A stretch of DNA of 64,000 bases, from NCBI RefSeq assembly GCF_900103365.1, contig NZ_LT629703.1, forward strand, positions 4,526,001 through 4,590,000. The letters run 5' to 3'. The translations under genes were made by a program, and so were the position numbers. This DNA is from Afipia sp. GAS231. GTDB lineage: Bacteria; Pseudomonadota; Alphaproteobacteria; Rhizobiales; Xanthobacteraceae. Below, in pieces: positions 1-9,543 of the stretch (positions within the stretch are counted from its first letter, which is position 1; each line of letters opens with the position of its first letter). The notes under the pieces were generated by a model that saw only the letters and a list, made by a program, of their open reading frames with translations, was not told the DNA's origin and searched no databases.

Positions 1-450
1 ACATTGAACGGAAAATCCAGAGCGCTTGACGTTGATCCTGATATGCCCCTGCTTTGGGCAATTCGCGATGTCATCGGCCTGACGGGGACGAAATATGGTT
101 GCGGCATCGCTCAATGTGGCGCTTGCACGGTCCATGTCGATGATGTTCCTGTTCGCTCCTGTCAAACCGCGATTGGCGATGTGGCGAACCGATCCGTTGT
201 GACGATTGAAGGCCTGTCGAACAAAGTTGGGCAAACGGTTCAAAGGGTTTGGACTGAATTTGACGTTCCGCAGTGTGGTTATTGCCAGTCAGGACAGATC
301 ATGTCAGCGACAGCACTTTTGTCGCAGAATCCGAAGCCGACCGACAATGACATTGATTCAGCGATGGCCGGAAATCTCTGTCGCTGTGCTACCTACCATC
401 GCATTCGTGCAGCAATTCATGAGGTAGCTCACCGTTTGGGGAGGAAATAA
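1..450 (+). CDS. [2Fe-2S] small subunit of an IorA-type molybdenum hydroxylase (5' end outside window)
   Basis: Electron-transfer subunit of a xanthine-oxidase-family molybdenum hydroxylase. It passes electrons from the molybdenum subunit encoded next to it. The reading frame is already open at base 1 and the first visible residues match a point just after the usual start, so only a few residues are missing. Two cysteine sets are visible: a plant-ferredoxin-type cluster ([11 protein letters not shown] with a later SC) and the second family-specific cluster (CGYCQSG with CRC near the end). The stop codon overlaps the start of the large-subunit gene by one base, so the pair is translationally coupled. 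The best-known relatives oxidise isoquinoline or aldehydes; the substrate here is unknown. Confidence 0.9.
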   Translation, partial: TLNGKSRALDVDPDMPLLWAIRDVIGLTGTKYGCGIAQCGACTVHVDDVPVRSCQTAIGDVANRSVVTIEGLSNKVGQTVQRVWTEFDVPQCGYCQSGQIMSATALLSQNPKPTDNDIDSAMAGNLCRCATYHRIRAAIHEVAHRLGRK

Positions 451-2654
451 TGCAGTTGCATTTGAGAAACACCGTACACGCGTCACGCCGACAATTCATG
501 CTTGGCACGATAGCCGTAGCGGGACTCGCAGTTGGCTATCGGCTGACCGTGGCCTCGCCGGCTGCCGGACAGGCCGGGGGCTCAACGCTCAACGATGTTC
601 AGGCGTACGTCGAGATAACGCCCGAGAACCGAATTCGGATTCGAACCGCTCAGCATGATATGGGGCAGGGCGTCCACTTCGGCATCGCGACCCTCGTGCT
701 GGAAGAACTTGGTGGCGATTGGTCGCAGGTGGAAGTGGTCGGTGCTTACGGGGATCCAAAACACTACGGCAATACTGCACTGGGTGACGGCTCGTTCGAA
801 ATCACGGGTGGCTCTACCTCGATGCTGATATCCTGGCAACGTTACCGCAAGGCCGGAGCTGCCGCACGAATGATGCTAGTGGCAGCGGCGGCCAAACAAT
901 GGAAGGTCGCGGAGCGTGAAATCAGCGTCGCCAATGGCGTGATCGTGCACGGATCGAAAAAGGCTTCCTTCGGCGAGCTCGCGGCCGCCGCTGCCGAGAT
1001 GCCTATCCCCGTCGATGTTCCGCTGAAACCGAAAGCGGCATGGACGAAGATCGGTGCGGAAAACGTCCGCCGCTTCGACTCAGCGCGCAAAACTAATGGA
1101 ACGCAGCTCTATCCTATCGATCTGAAGATGGAAGGCATGCTTACGGCCGTCATCATTCACGCTCCGAAGTTCGGCGCTACGGTGAAGAGCTTCGATGCAA
1201 GCAAAGCGAAATCTGTTGCTGGTGTGGTCGACGTGGTGCAATCAGCGCGTGGTGTGTCGGTGGTTGCCCGCGACATGTGGTCCGCACTGAAGGCGCGGGA
1301 TTTGGTATCGGTACAATGGGACGAAACCGCCGCGGAGCAGCGCGGATCGGTGGAACTGATCGCTGATTTCAAAAAGGTTGCGGCGGGAACGCCGGCGGCA
1401 ATCGCGCGCAATGACGGTGATGCGAACGCCGCATTAAAGACAGCCGTCCAAAAGGTCGAAATCATTTACGAATTCCCGTACCTCGTTCATGCTCCGCTTG
1501 AGGCTCTCAACGCGGTGGTGAAGATCAGCGACGGTGGGGTCGAAATTTGGTCGGGTATTCAACATCCCGGCCTGATCCAGTATGCCGTTGCTGGTATCGC
1601 TCAGGTCCCACCAAACAAAGTGAAGTTGCACTTGATGAATACGGGCGGGGGATTTGGTCGCCGCGGTCCAATAAATGTCGACTGGATTGTCGATGCAGTA
1701 AGCACGGCAAAAGCGCTGGGCACGGATAAGCCGATCAAGCTGCAATGGACTCGCGAAAACGACATCAAAGGTGGCAACTACCGACCGGCCTTCGTGCATT
1801 CGTTTAAGGGCGGTCTCGACGAAGACGGGCGCCTTGTCGCGTTGCAGGACCATATGGTTGGACAATCGATCCTTAGTGGCACGATATTCAAGCAGATTGT
1901 CGCAAATGGCGTCGACCCGAAATCTGTGGAGGGGATCGATAATCTGCCATATGAAGTGAAGAATCTTAATGTCGGCATTACGGACGCGGAAAGTAAAATC
2001 CCTGTGCTTTGGTGGCGCTCAACTGCTAACGGACACACAATCTACGCGCTCGAGACCTTTATCGACGAACTGGCGAGTTTGGCGAAGCGCGATCCGATAG
2101 AGTTCCGCCTATCCATGCTTAAAGGGCATTCTCGTCACGCAACTGTGCTGCGACTTGCCGCGGAAAAGGCAGGTTGGGACAGGCCGCTACCAAAAGGTCG
2201 CTACCGCGGCGTTGCCGTTTACGAAAAGATCCCAGCGCATGGGCAACCGGGCACCTTCGTTGCGCAGGTGGCCGAAATTACTTTCAATGGCGGTACTGAC
2301 TTTTCCGTTGACCGTGTAGTTTGCGCGGTTGATTGCGGCATTGCTATCAATCCAGATCAGATCCGGGCGCAAATGGAAGGTGCCGTGGGCTTTGGGCTCG
2401 GCGCTATCCTTCAGGAGGAACTGACCTTGACCAATGGGGTGGTTGACCAGGAAAATTTTGATACCTACACGCCACTGCGGATCAATCAGATGCCCAAGGT
2501 TGAAGTGCATATTGTTCCATCCGAGGAGCCGCCCACCGGCGTTGGGGAGATGGGCGTGGCCCCCGTCGGCCCCGCAGTCGCCAACGCTCTAAGGGCGGCC
2601 ACCGGCAAGACAATACGCGTTCTGCCCATCAAGAAGGGTCTCTTGGCTACCTAG
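450..2654 (+). CDS. IorB-type molybdopterin-binding large subunit, Tat-exported
   Basis: Catalytic molybdenum subunit (734 aa) of a two-subunit hydroxylase that adds water-derived oxygen to an N-heteroaromatic ring or an aldehyde. The N-terminus has a twin-arginine signal (SRRQFMLG followed by a hydrophobic stretch), so the enzyme is probably folded with its cofactor and exported to the periplasm. Visible family motifs are GGGFGRR in the middle and GVGEMGVAP near residue 695, whose glutamate is the expected active-site base. The length is normal for the IorB family. There is no FAD subunit nearby, which is typical for this subfamily, where electrons leave through the [2Fe-2S] subunit to a cytochrome. 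The substrate is unknown. Confidence 0.88.
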   Translation: MQLHLRNTVHASRRQFMLGTIAVAGLAVGYRLTVASPAAGQAGGSTLNDVQAYVEITPENRIRIRTAQHDMGQGVHFGIATLVLEELGGDWSQVEVVGAYGDPKHYGNTALGDGSFEITGGSTSMLISWQRYRKAGAAARMMLVAAAAKQWKVAEREISVANGVIVHGSKKASFGELAAAAAEMPIPVDVPLKPKAAWTKIGAENVRRFDSARKTNGTQLYPIDLKMEGMLTAVIIHAPKFGATVKSFDASKAKSVAGVVDVVQSARGVSVVARDMWSALKARDLVSVQWDETAAEQRGSVELIADFKKVAAGTPAAIARNDGDANAALKTAVQKVEIIYEFPYLVHAPLEALNAVVKISDGGVEIWSGIQHPGLIQYAVAGIAQVPPNKVKLHLMNTGGGFGRRGPINVDWIVDAVSTAKALGTDKPIKLQWTRENDIKGGNYRPAFVHSFKGGLDEDGRLVALQDHMVGQSILSGTIFKQIVANGVDPKSVEGIDNLPYEVKNLNVGITDAESKIPVLWWRSTANGHTIYALETFIDELASLAKRDPIEFRLSMLKGHSRHATVLRLAAEKAGWDRPLPKGRYRGVAVYEKIPAHGQPGTFVAQVAEITFNGGTDFSVDRVVCAVDCGIAINPDQIRAQMEGAVGFGLGAILQEELTLTNGVVDQENFDTYTPLRINQMPKVEVHIVPSEEPPTGVGEMGVAPVGPAVANALRAATGKTIRVLPIKKGLLAT

Positions 2655-2668
2655 CCGTCTACGAGCTC

Positions 2669-2698
2669 GTCGGTTCCGCCTAAAATAGCGGAGCCGAC
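2669..2698 (+). terminator. Hairpin after the IorAB-like operon
   Basis: An 11-bp stem (GTCGGTTCCGC pairing with GCGGAGCCGAC through one G-U pair) with an 8-base loop begins 15 bases after the iorB-like stop. There is no clear T-tract, so this is a possible terminator or mRNA 3' stabiliser rather than a textbook intrinsic terminator. Confidence 0.5.
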
Positions 2699-2850
2699 AG
2701 AATTGATAGCTCTGATCGATCGATGCCGGTCGGTACGGGCGTCGGCGGATTGCTGATGGAAATCGTCGCGAGGCCGCAGCTGCGCTTAGCTGCCGGCACC
2801 GCGGCAAACATAACGCCGCCTTGTGGGCTTGGCTCTTCAGCTTAACGTGC

Positions 2851-2928
2851 AACAGCGCCGCCAAGCGCTTCATTACCCTGATCGATACGCTCTACGGCAA
2901 TGGTGTGAAGCTGATGGCGTCCGCCGCG
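2851..2928 (+). pseudogene. Remnant of zapE/AFG1-family ATPase gene
   Basis: A 26-codon stretch reads NSAAKRFITLIDTLY followed by a segment like GVKLMASAA. This matches, from memory, the conserved C-terminal region of the ZapE (AFG1-like, cell-division) ATPase, whose gene commonly lies just upstream of mdh in related bacteria. The sequence on both sides does not continue the ZapE protein, and no start or ATP-binding site is present. I infer it is the scar left when the accessory DNA to the left replaced or deleted zapE. The rest of the 2699-3100 stretch holds only the mdh promoter region. Confidence 0.55.
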
Positions 2929-2974
2929 CGGTTTGCCAATTTTCGGGCAGCTTTGCCGCCAGCCGGATTATTGA

Positions 2975-4066
<1,092 letters not shown>

Positions 4067-4128
4067 GTCGCTTAACGTCGCTGCTTAAGCGGCCCAAGCA
4101 TTCGGATTGAAGTCTTCAGGAGCAATCG

Positions 4129-5325
4129 ATGAATATTCACGAGTATCAGGCGAAGGCGTTGTTGAAGGAGCTCGGCGTGCCGGTGTCGCGCGGCGTGCCG
4201 ATCTTCAAGGCTTCCGAAGCGGAAGCGGCTGCGAAGGAACTCGGCGGTCCGATCTGGGTGGTCAAGAGCCAGATCCACGCCGGCGGCCGCGGCAAGGGCA
4301 AGTTCAAGGAAGCCTCGGCCGGCGACAAGGGTGGCGTTCGTATCGCCAAGTCGGTCGCCGAGGTCAACGAGTTCGCCAAGCAGATGCTGGGCGCAACCCT
4401 GGTCACGATCCAGACCGGCGCGCACGGCAAGCAGGTCAACCGCCTCTACATCGAGGACGGCTCCGACATCGACAAGGAGTTCTATCTCTCGATCCTGGTC
4501 AACCGCGAAACTAGCGAAGTCTCGTTCGTGGTCTCGACCGAGGGCGGCGTCAACATCGAGGACGTCGCACACAACACCCCTGAGAAGATCATCACCTTTT
4601 CGGTCGATCCGGCGACCGGCATCATGGGCCATCACGGCCGCACGGTGGCGAAGGCGCTCAATCTAACCGGCGATCTCGCCAAGCAGGCCGAGAAGCTGGT
4701 GGCGCAGCTCTACAACGCCTTCACCGCCAAGGACATGGCGATGCTGGAAATCAATCCGCTGGTCGTCACCAAGCAGGGCCTGTTGCGCGTGCTCGACGCC
4801 AAGGTGTCGTTCGACGACAACGCGATGTACCGCCATCCGGAAGTCGCAGCACTCCGCGACGAGACCGAAGAGGACGCCAAGGAAATCGAGGCGTCGAAAT
4901 ACGATCTCAACTACGTCACGCTCGACGGCACCATCGGCTGCATGGTCAACGGCGCCGGCCTTGCGATGGCGACCATGGACATCATCAAGCTCTACGGCAT
5001 GGAGCCGGCGAACTTCCTCGACGTCGGCGGCGGCGCCAGCAAGGAAAAGGTGGCCGCGGCGTTCAAGATCATCACCGCCGATCCCAACGTGAAGGGCATC
5101 CTGGTCAACATCTTCGGCGGCATCATGAAATGCGACATCATCGCCGAAGGCGTGGTGGCCGCCGTCAAGGAAGTCGGCCTGAAAGTGCCGCTGGTGGTGC
5201 GGCTCGAAGGTACCAACGTCGACGCTGGCAAGCAGATCATCCGCGACTCCGGTCTCAACGTCGTGGCCGCCGACAATCTCGACGATGCCGCGCAGAAAAT
5301 CGTGAACGCTGTGAAGGGGAAGTAA
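4129..5325 (+). CDS. sucC: Succinyl-CoA synthetase (ADP-forming) beta subunit
   Basis: Beta subunit of the TCA-cycle ligase interconverting succinyl-CoA and succinate with nucleotide phosphorylation. The 398-aa length is standard. The N-terminus ([20 protein letters not shown]) begins the ATP-grasp domain that fills about residues 1-240; the C-terminal CoA-ligase domain contains the conserved FLDVGGGA and [10 protein letters not shown] segments. A clear AGGAG ribosome-binding site precedes the ATG. Three bases separate it from sucD, as expected for subunits made in equal amounts. Confidence 0.97.
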   Translation: MNIHEYQAKALLKELGVPVSRGVPIFKASEAEAAAKELGGPIWVVKSQIHAGGRGKGKFKEASAGDKGGVRIAKSVAEVNEFAKQMLGATLVTIQTGAHGKQVNRLYIEDGSDIDKEFYLSILVNRETSEVSFVVSTEGGVNIEDVAHNTPEKIITFSVDPATGIMGHHGRTVAKALNLTGDLAKQAEKLVAQLYNAFTAKDMAMLEINPLVVTKQGLLRVLDAKVSFDDNAMYRHPEVAALRDETEEDAKEIEASKYDLNYVTLDGTIGCMVNGAGLAMATMDIIKLYGMEPANFLDVGGGASKEKVAAAFKIITADPNVKGILVNIFGGIMKCDIIAEGVVAAVKEVGLKVPLVVRLEGTNVDAGKQIIRDSGLNVVAADNLDDAAQKIVNAVKGK

Positions 5326-5328
5326 GCG

Positions 5329-6213
5329 ATGTCCGTTCTGATCGACAAGAATACCAAAGTCATCTGCCAGGGCTTTACCGGCAAGAACGGCACGTTCCAT
5401 TCCGAGGCCGCGATCGCGTACGGCACCAAGATGATGGGCGGCACCTCGCCGGGCAAAGGCGGCGCTGTGCATCTCGGATTGCCGGTGTTCGACACCGTCG
5501 CCGAAGCGCGCGAAAAGACCGGCGCCGACGCGTCGGTGATCTATGTCCCGCCGCCGGGCGCGGCAGATGCGATCTGCGAAGCGATCGATGCGGAAATTCC
5601 GCTGATCGTCTGCATTACCGAAGGCATTCCGGTGCTCGACATGGTCTGGGTGAAGCGCTCGCTGAGCGGATCGAAATCGCGCCTGATCGGGCCGAACTGC
5701 CCGGGCGTGATGACCGCGGGCGAGTGCAAGATTGGCATCATGCCGGCCAATATCTTCAAGCCCGGCAGCGTCGGCATCGTCTCGCGTTCGGGCACCTTGA
5801 CCTATGAAGCCGTGTTCCAGACCACCCAGGAAGGCCTCGGCCAGACCACCGCGGTCGGCATCGGCGGCGACCCGGTCAAAGGCACCGAATTCATCGACGT
5901 GCTGGAGATGTTCCTGGCCGCCCCCAAGACCACCTCGATCGTCATGATCGGCGAAATCGGCGGTTCCGCCGAGGAGGACGCCGCCCAGTTCATCAAGGAC
6001 GAGGCCAAGCGTGGCCGCAAGAAGCCGATGGTCGGTTTCATCGCCGGGGTTACCGCGCCTCCCGGCCGCCGCATGGGCCATGCCGGCGCTATCATCTCCG
6101 GCGGCAAGGGCGACGCCGGTTCCAAGACCGTGGCGATGGAAGCCGCGGGGATTACCGTGTCGCCGTCCCCGGCGCGCCTCGGCAAGACGCTGGCGGAGCT
6201 GCTGCGCAAGTAA
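5329..6213 (+). CDS. sucD: Succinyl-CoA synthetase alpha subunit
   Basis: Alpha subunit (294 aa) carrying the CoA site and the phosphohistidine of succinyl-CoA synthetase. A Rossmann-type CoA-binding domain starts with the [12 protein letters not shown] segment, and the active-site histidine is H251 in [12 protein letters not shown]. Length and motifs are those of functional enzymes. In related genomes sucA (2-oxoglutarate dehydrogenase E1) usually follows; here a terminator and then accessory DNA follow instead. Confidence 0.97.
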   Translation: MSVLIDKNTKVICQGFTGKNGTFHSEAAIAYGTKMMGGTSPGKGGAVHLGLPVFDTVAEAREKTGADASVIYVPPPGAADAICEAIDAEIPLIVCITEGIPVLDMVWVKRSLSGSKSRLIGPNCPGVMTAGECKIGIMPANIFKPGSVGIVSRSGTLTYEAVFQTTQEGLGQTTAVGIGGDPVKGTEFIDVLEMFLAAPKTTSIVMIGEIGGSAEEDAAQFIKDEAKRGRKKPMVGFIAGVTAPPGRRMGHAGAIISGGKGDAGSKTVAMEAAGITVSPSPARLGKTLAELLRK

Positions 6214-6305
6214 CGCAGCTTTGACCCGTGCGGTGCCGGCGACCGCGACGGCTTGAAGCCGTTCGGCGGCTAAAAAAAGGCAAGAAATCTGCAAGAAATC
6301 TACAA

Positions 6306-6337
6306 GGCTCCGGAGACGCTCCGGGGCCTTTTTCTTT
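6306..6337 (+). terminator. Rho-independent terminator of mdh-sucCD
   Basis: A 10-bp GC-rich stem (GGCTCCGGAG with CTCCGGGGCC, one G-U pair) with a 3-base loop is followed by a T-rich tract. It lies 93 bases after the sucD stop. It marks the 3' end of the TCA-cycle operon. Confidence 0.85.
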
Positions 6338-6501
6338 TCCAGCGCTTCGTCGTGCGTGAAGAATTCCCAAGTCGTTGATTTGGAATCTGGAAACGGCACG
6401 CTGCGGCAATCGAGTTTGCTGGGAATCGGGCCTGCGGAAGGGGATTCCTTGCAAAATTGATTTGTGATTCACTCGCCTTTGAAGCTTTGGCGGGGGACCA
6501 G

Positions 6502-6582
6502 ATGCAGCCACGGGAACGGCGGGAGACGGGAGAGCAGGACCTGTTCCGTTCCCGGCTCGACCAGATCATCGACATGAAGCAC
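6502..6582 (+). pseudogene. N-terminal remnant of an IS5-type transposase
   Basis: Codons from the ATG at 6502 read MQPRERRETGEQDLFRSRLD and continue to MKH, matching from memory the first ~27 residues of a common rhizobial IS5-family transposase. Homology stops abruptly and only unrelated sequence follows, so the element is a truncated end. It is the first mobile-element trace after the core TCA block and may mark the core/accessory junction. The rest of 6214-6886 contains the sucD terminator and no gene I can support. Confidence 0.55.
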
Positions 6583-6886
6583 GGGACGAAGAGTGCCGAA
6601 GACTTTAGATCGGTTCATTTCTGCTACGAAGATCATTCAGCGGACTTTATTTAGTGTGTGGCGCCCCGGGCGCTCCCATCGTGTACGCTTCGCGTCGGGT
6701 CAAATCAAATCGCCGACGCAGCGAAGACGAATGTCAGCAGGGCACCTATCTTGACCAACGTTTCTGTCAAGATAGACGTGATGCCTTACATCGCGGCGCT
6801 TCGAGACCACCGCGATCACAGAGCCGGCGGTCTCGTCGCGTGACTGGGGGGCATCGGACTTCGACAATGACCCTGAAAAGGCTAGT

Positions 6887-8404
6887 CTATGCGTGGGCCG
6901 AATGGGAGGGGTCAGATGCCTTCGCCCCGCTTGTGATCCAGGCGATCACTGCTGTCATCAGGAAAAAGATTACGATGCCAGCGACCATGACGGCGACGAA
7001 GGCGCTGTCGAAGGCCGCTTTTGCCTGAGTGACCAATTTCACTGCTCCGTCGCCGGACATGTGTTCGGCAAGCAGTAACGCTTGATCGAGGCTGTCTCTG
7101 GCGAGAGCCGGGTCATGAAGTCCCTGCGGTAGTACGAGAGTAGTTGCATAGACGAACGACAGGACGCTACCCATGATGGCGATGCCAAGCACACCGCCGA
7201 GTTCAAAAGCGACGCTCTCGATCGAAGCGGCCATGCCGGCCTTGTCTTCCGGCGCGTTGATCATGATGGCGGTTGAGGCCGTCGCCGACCCCAAGCCTAC
7301 ACCGAATCCAAATATGGCAAGGCTCACGACTTGCTCGACAAGGCCGCTGTCACGGAAGATGGTATAGCCGATGAGGCCAATCGCGGCGATGACCAGACTC
7401 GCCCAGAGCGCCCGACCGACGCCTATTGTGTGCAGCACAAGTCCGCTGAGGGGACCTGCAATAAAGGACGCGATCGAGACAGGCAGTATGAAAACGGCCG
7501 CGTAAAGCGGCGAATAGCCGATCACAAGCTGCAGACGCTGTGTGAGCGCGAGTTGTACACCCATACCCGCCACAGTTGCAACGAGTGCGGTAAGCGCGCC
7601 AGATGTAAAGCGCTCGTTTTTGAACAGCGCGAAGTCAATCATAGGACTTGCCGAGCGGCTCTGCCGGCGAACGAACAGGACCCCGAACGTGATGCCGATG
7701 AAGATCGCGAAAGCGGCGTCTAGCCATTTTGCGTCCGGCTTTGCGACTTCCATCAGTCCATAGAATAAGCTGACCATTGCGGCCACGGCGAGAAGCGAAT
7801 TAACGGGATCAAGTTGCCTCCCCAAGTTGCCTTTTTCAGAAGGAATTGCGAGCGGAGTCAGGATAAGGGCGATCAACACCACGGGGACGTTGATGAGGAA
7901 GACGGAGCCCCACCAGAAATGGCCCAGCAAAGCGCCGCCAATCAACGGACCGACCGCGAAACCACCGGAAAAGACCGAGGCCCAAATGCCGATTGCGAAC
8001 GCGCGATCTTTGTCGGTCGTGAACGTTAGTCGCAGGAGCGAAAGTGTGGCTGGCATCATCATGGATGCGCCGACAGCAAGGAAAGCGCGGGCCGCGATCA
8101 GCGTGTTCGCAGAAGGCGCATAAGCCCCGACTAGAGAGGCAAGTCCGAAAGCGACGAGGCCCCAAAGAAAGGTCCGGCGGTGACCAACCCGGTCGCCAAG
8201 CGCACCCATAGTTGGGAGCAGGCCTGCCATTACAAGCGGAAACGCGTTGACGATCCAGAGTTTTTGATTGTTGCTGGCGCCAAGATCGTGGGTCAGCCGC
8301 GGCAAAGCCGTATAAAGTACCGTCATATCAATGCTAATGAGAAAAAGTGCGGTTGAGACGACGACCAACACGAGCCATCTATTGTTATTGTTGTAAAGCA
8401 TCAT
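6887..8404 (-). CDS. DHA2-family (14-TM) MFS multidrug efflux transporter
   Basis: Inner-membrane proton-driven drug/toxin exporter of the major facilitator superfamily (505 aa). The length and hydrophobic pattern fit the 14-helix DHA2 group (QacA/EmrB/SmvA-like). Visible family features are the motif D1-like segment SIDMTVLYTALPRL in helix 1, GALGDRVGHRR (motif A) between helices 2 and 3, and the proline/glycine-rich FAVGPLIGGALLG (motif C) in helix 5. It is divergent from a tetR gene with an 88-base shared control region, the usual arrangement for a repressed efflux pump. The substrate is unknown; aromatic acids or cationic biocides are plausible. Confidence 0.9.
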   Translation of the reverse strand: MMLYNNNNRWLVLVVVSTALFLISIDMTVLYTALPRLTHDLGASNNQKLWIVNAFPLVMAGLLPTMGALGDRVGHRRTFLWGLVAFGLASLVGAYAPSANTLIAARAFLAVGASMMMPATLSLLRLTFTTDKDRAFAIGIWASVFSGGFAVGPLIGGALLGHFWWGSVFLINVPVVLIALILTPLAIPSEKGNLGRQLDPVNSLLAVAAMVSLFYGLMEVAKPDAKWLDAAFAIFIGITFGVLFVRRQSRSASPMIDFALFKNERFTSGALTALVATVAGMGVQLALTQRLQLVIGYSPLYAAVFILPVSIASFIAGPLSGLVLHTIGVGRALWASLVIAAIGLIGYTIFRDSGLVEQVVSLAIFGFGVGLGSATASTAIMINAPEDKAGMAASIESVAFELGGVLGIAIMGSVLSFVYATTLVLPQGLHDPALARDSLDQALLLAEHMSGDGAVKLVTQAKAAFDSAFVAVMVAGIVIFFLMTAVIAWITSGAKASDPSHSAHA

Positions 8405-8460
8405 TCACCAGAAGTTGGATGTGACGGGGTCGCGCCGCGCTAAGCGCAGATGTTTATATA

Positions 8461-8470
8461 CATACGTATG
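8461..8470. promoter_or_regulatory. Palindromic operator candidate between the MFS pump and tetR
   Basis: A perfect 10-bp palindrome, CATACGTATG, lies in the 88-base gap between the divergent pump and TetR genes, 22 bases before the tetR start. Position and symmetry fit a TetR operator controlling both genes. No binding data. Confidence 0.5.
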
Positions 8471-8492
8471 GAATTAAAAAGAAGGATAGAAA

Positions 8493-9080
8493 ATGGCTGG
8501 CCGACGTCGCTCCATTGATCGCGAACAGGTACTCGACCTTGCTGAAGCCATTGTGAGCGAAAAAGGGCCCGCAGCTCTTACGATCGATGCCGTCGCTAAG
8601 GCCGCCGGTATTACCAAGGGCGGTGTCCAGTATTGCTTCGGCAGTAAAGATCAGTTGCTGGATAAAATGTACGAGCGGTGGATGAATGACTTTGAGGCCA
8701 GGGTCTCGGCGATAGCGGGGGAGAATCCTGATCCAGCGACCGCAATGCGCGCTTACATAGCTGCCGGGCGAGGAGAGTTTAACGCAAAGTCTTGGAGCCG
8801 TTCATCGGTGATGCTCAACCTTTTGATGCTCCAACCTGGGCGGTTGGCGCAATATTGGAAAGTCAATCAGACGCGCCTTGATGCTCTCGATCTATCTACG
8901 GAAGAGGGTCGAAGTTTGGCTCTCGCCTTTGTCGCGTCGGAAGGCGCGTTTTTCCTTCGCGGCTTCAAGGTTCTCGAATTCTCAGAAGCAACGTGGAATG
9001 CAATAACAAATCAGATCGTGAACATCCTCGAACGATCGTCAGGAGAATTACCGGCTAGCAAAAGAGCGAGAGGAATGTGA
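8493..9080 (+). CDS. TetR-family repressor, probable regulator of the adjacent efflux pump
   Basis: A 195-aa TetR-type one-component regulator. The N-terminal helix-turn-helix (about residues 10-55) includes AEAIVSEKGPAALTIDAVAK and GITKGGVQYCFGSKDQL, typical of the family; the C-terminal ligand and dimer region is variable and has a FLRGFKVLEF segment found in drug-efflux regulators. AAGGA precedes the ATG at 8493. I infer it represses the divergent pump and itself. The inducer is unknown. Confidence 0.88.
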   Translation: MAGRRRSIDREQVLDLAEAIVSEKGPAALTIDAVAKAAGITKGGVQYCFGSKDQLLDKMYERWMNDFEARVSAIAGENPDPATAMRAYIAAGRGEFNAKSWSRSSVMLNLLMLQPGRLAQYWKVNQTRLDALDLSTEEGRSLALAFVASEGAFFLRGFKVLEFSEATWNAITNQIVNILERSSGELPASKRARGM

Positions 9081-9458
9081 TCGCGGACGAGCAAAGGATC
9101 GCCGGTGGCAACGCTCTATTGCGTTACGCGGAACAGATTTTGTGCGGATGAGCGCCACGACCAGGTCAGCTAATGCCTTAACAGCAAGCTCAAGGCCCCA
9201 TCGTGATCTTGCTGACGTCGCAGAGGCTCGTATTGCATATCATGATTTTCGGAGCTGAACTAATCCGGTAGTTGGGCTGAGTGCGGCTTCTATTTGCAAA
9301 AGCCCGACGAAAGCGCCCCAATATTTCGGCGTCTTTAGCTCTGTAGGCGCCGATACCAGTTGTTTTGCGCGGTCGCGCCTACCGGCGAGCATGTGCCGAA
9401 ATCGTCTTGCTTTGCAATGTGTTAGGGGCCAACCAAAATTGGCGTCAATATTTGTTTG
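9081..9458. other. Non-coding stretch upstream of the aminobenzoyl-CoA operon
   Basis: No gene can be supported here. It contains the 3' flank of tetR and leads into the operon promoter region. Confidence 0.6.
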
Positions 9459-9482
9459 ATACTTAAACATTTTAAGTGTAAA
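9459..9482 (+). promoter_or_regulatory. Operator of the aminobenzoyl-CoA operon (site 1 of a shared motif)
   Basis: The inverted repeat ACTTAAA, CAT, TTTAAGT is perfect and runs into TTTAAGTGTAAAGG, which holds two direct TWAAGY-like hexamers 7 bp apart. The same direct repeat is seen at six other promoters in the window. It lies 62 bases before the start codon of the ring hydroxylase. The spacing to a -35 is not clear here. Confidence 0.6.
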
Positions 9483-9543
9483 GGAAGTTTTCGAGTGCAT
9501 CAGATGGCCACAAGCAATTGGCCGATGTTCGTGAGGGGCGCGC

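Noticed and set aside
4663..6399. 578-aa minus-strand open frame opposite sucCD
   Set aside because: It is the mirror of GC-rich codon bias; sucC and sucD are certain on the other strand and the translation is His/Arg/Asp-rich nonsense.
8461..8492. CATACGTATG as a riboswitch or attenuator element
   Set aside because: It is a short palindrome between divergent genes; an operator is simpler and there is no structured leader.
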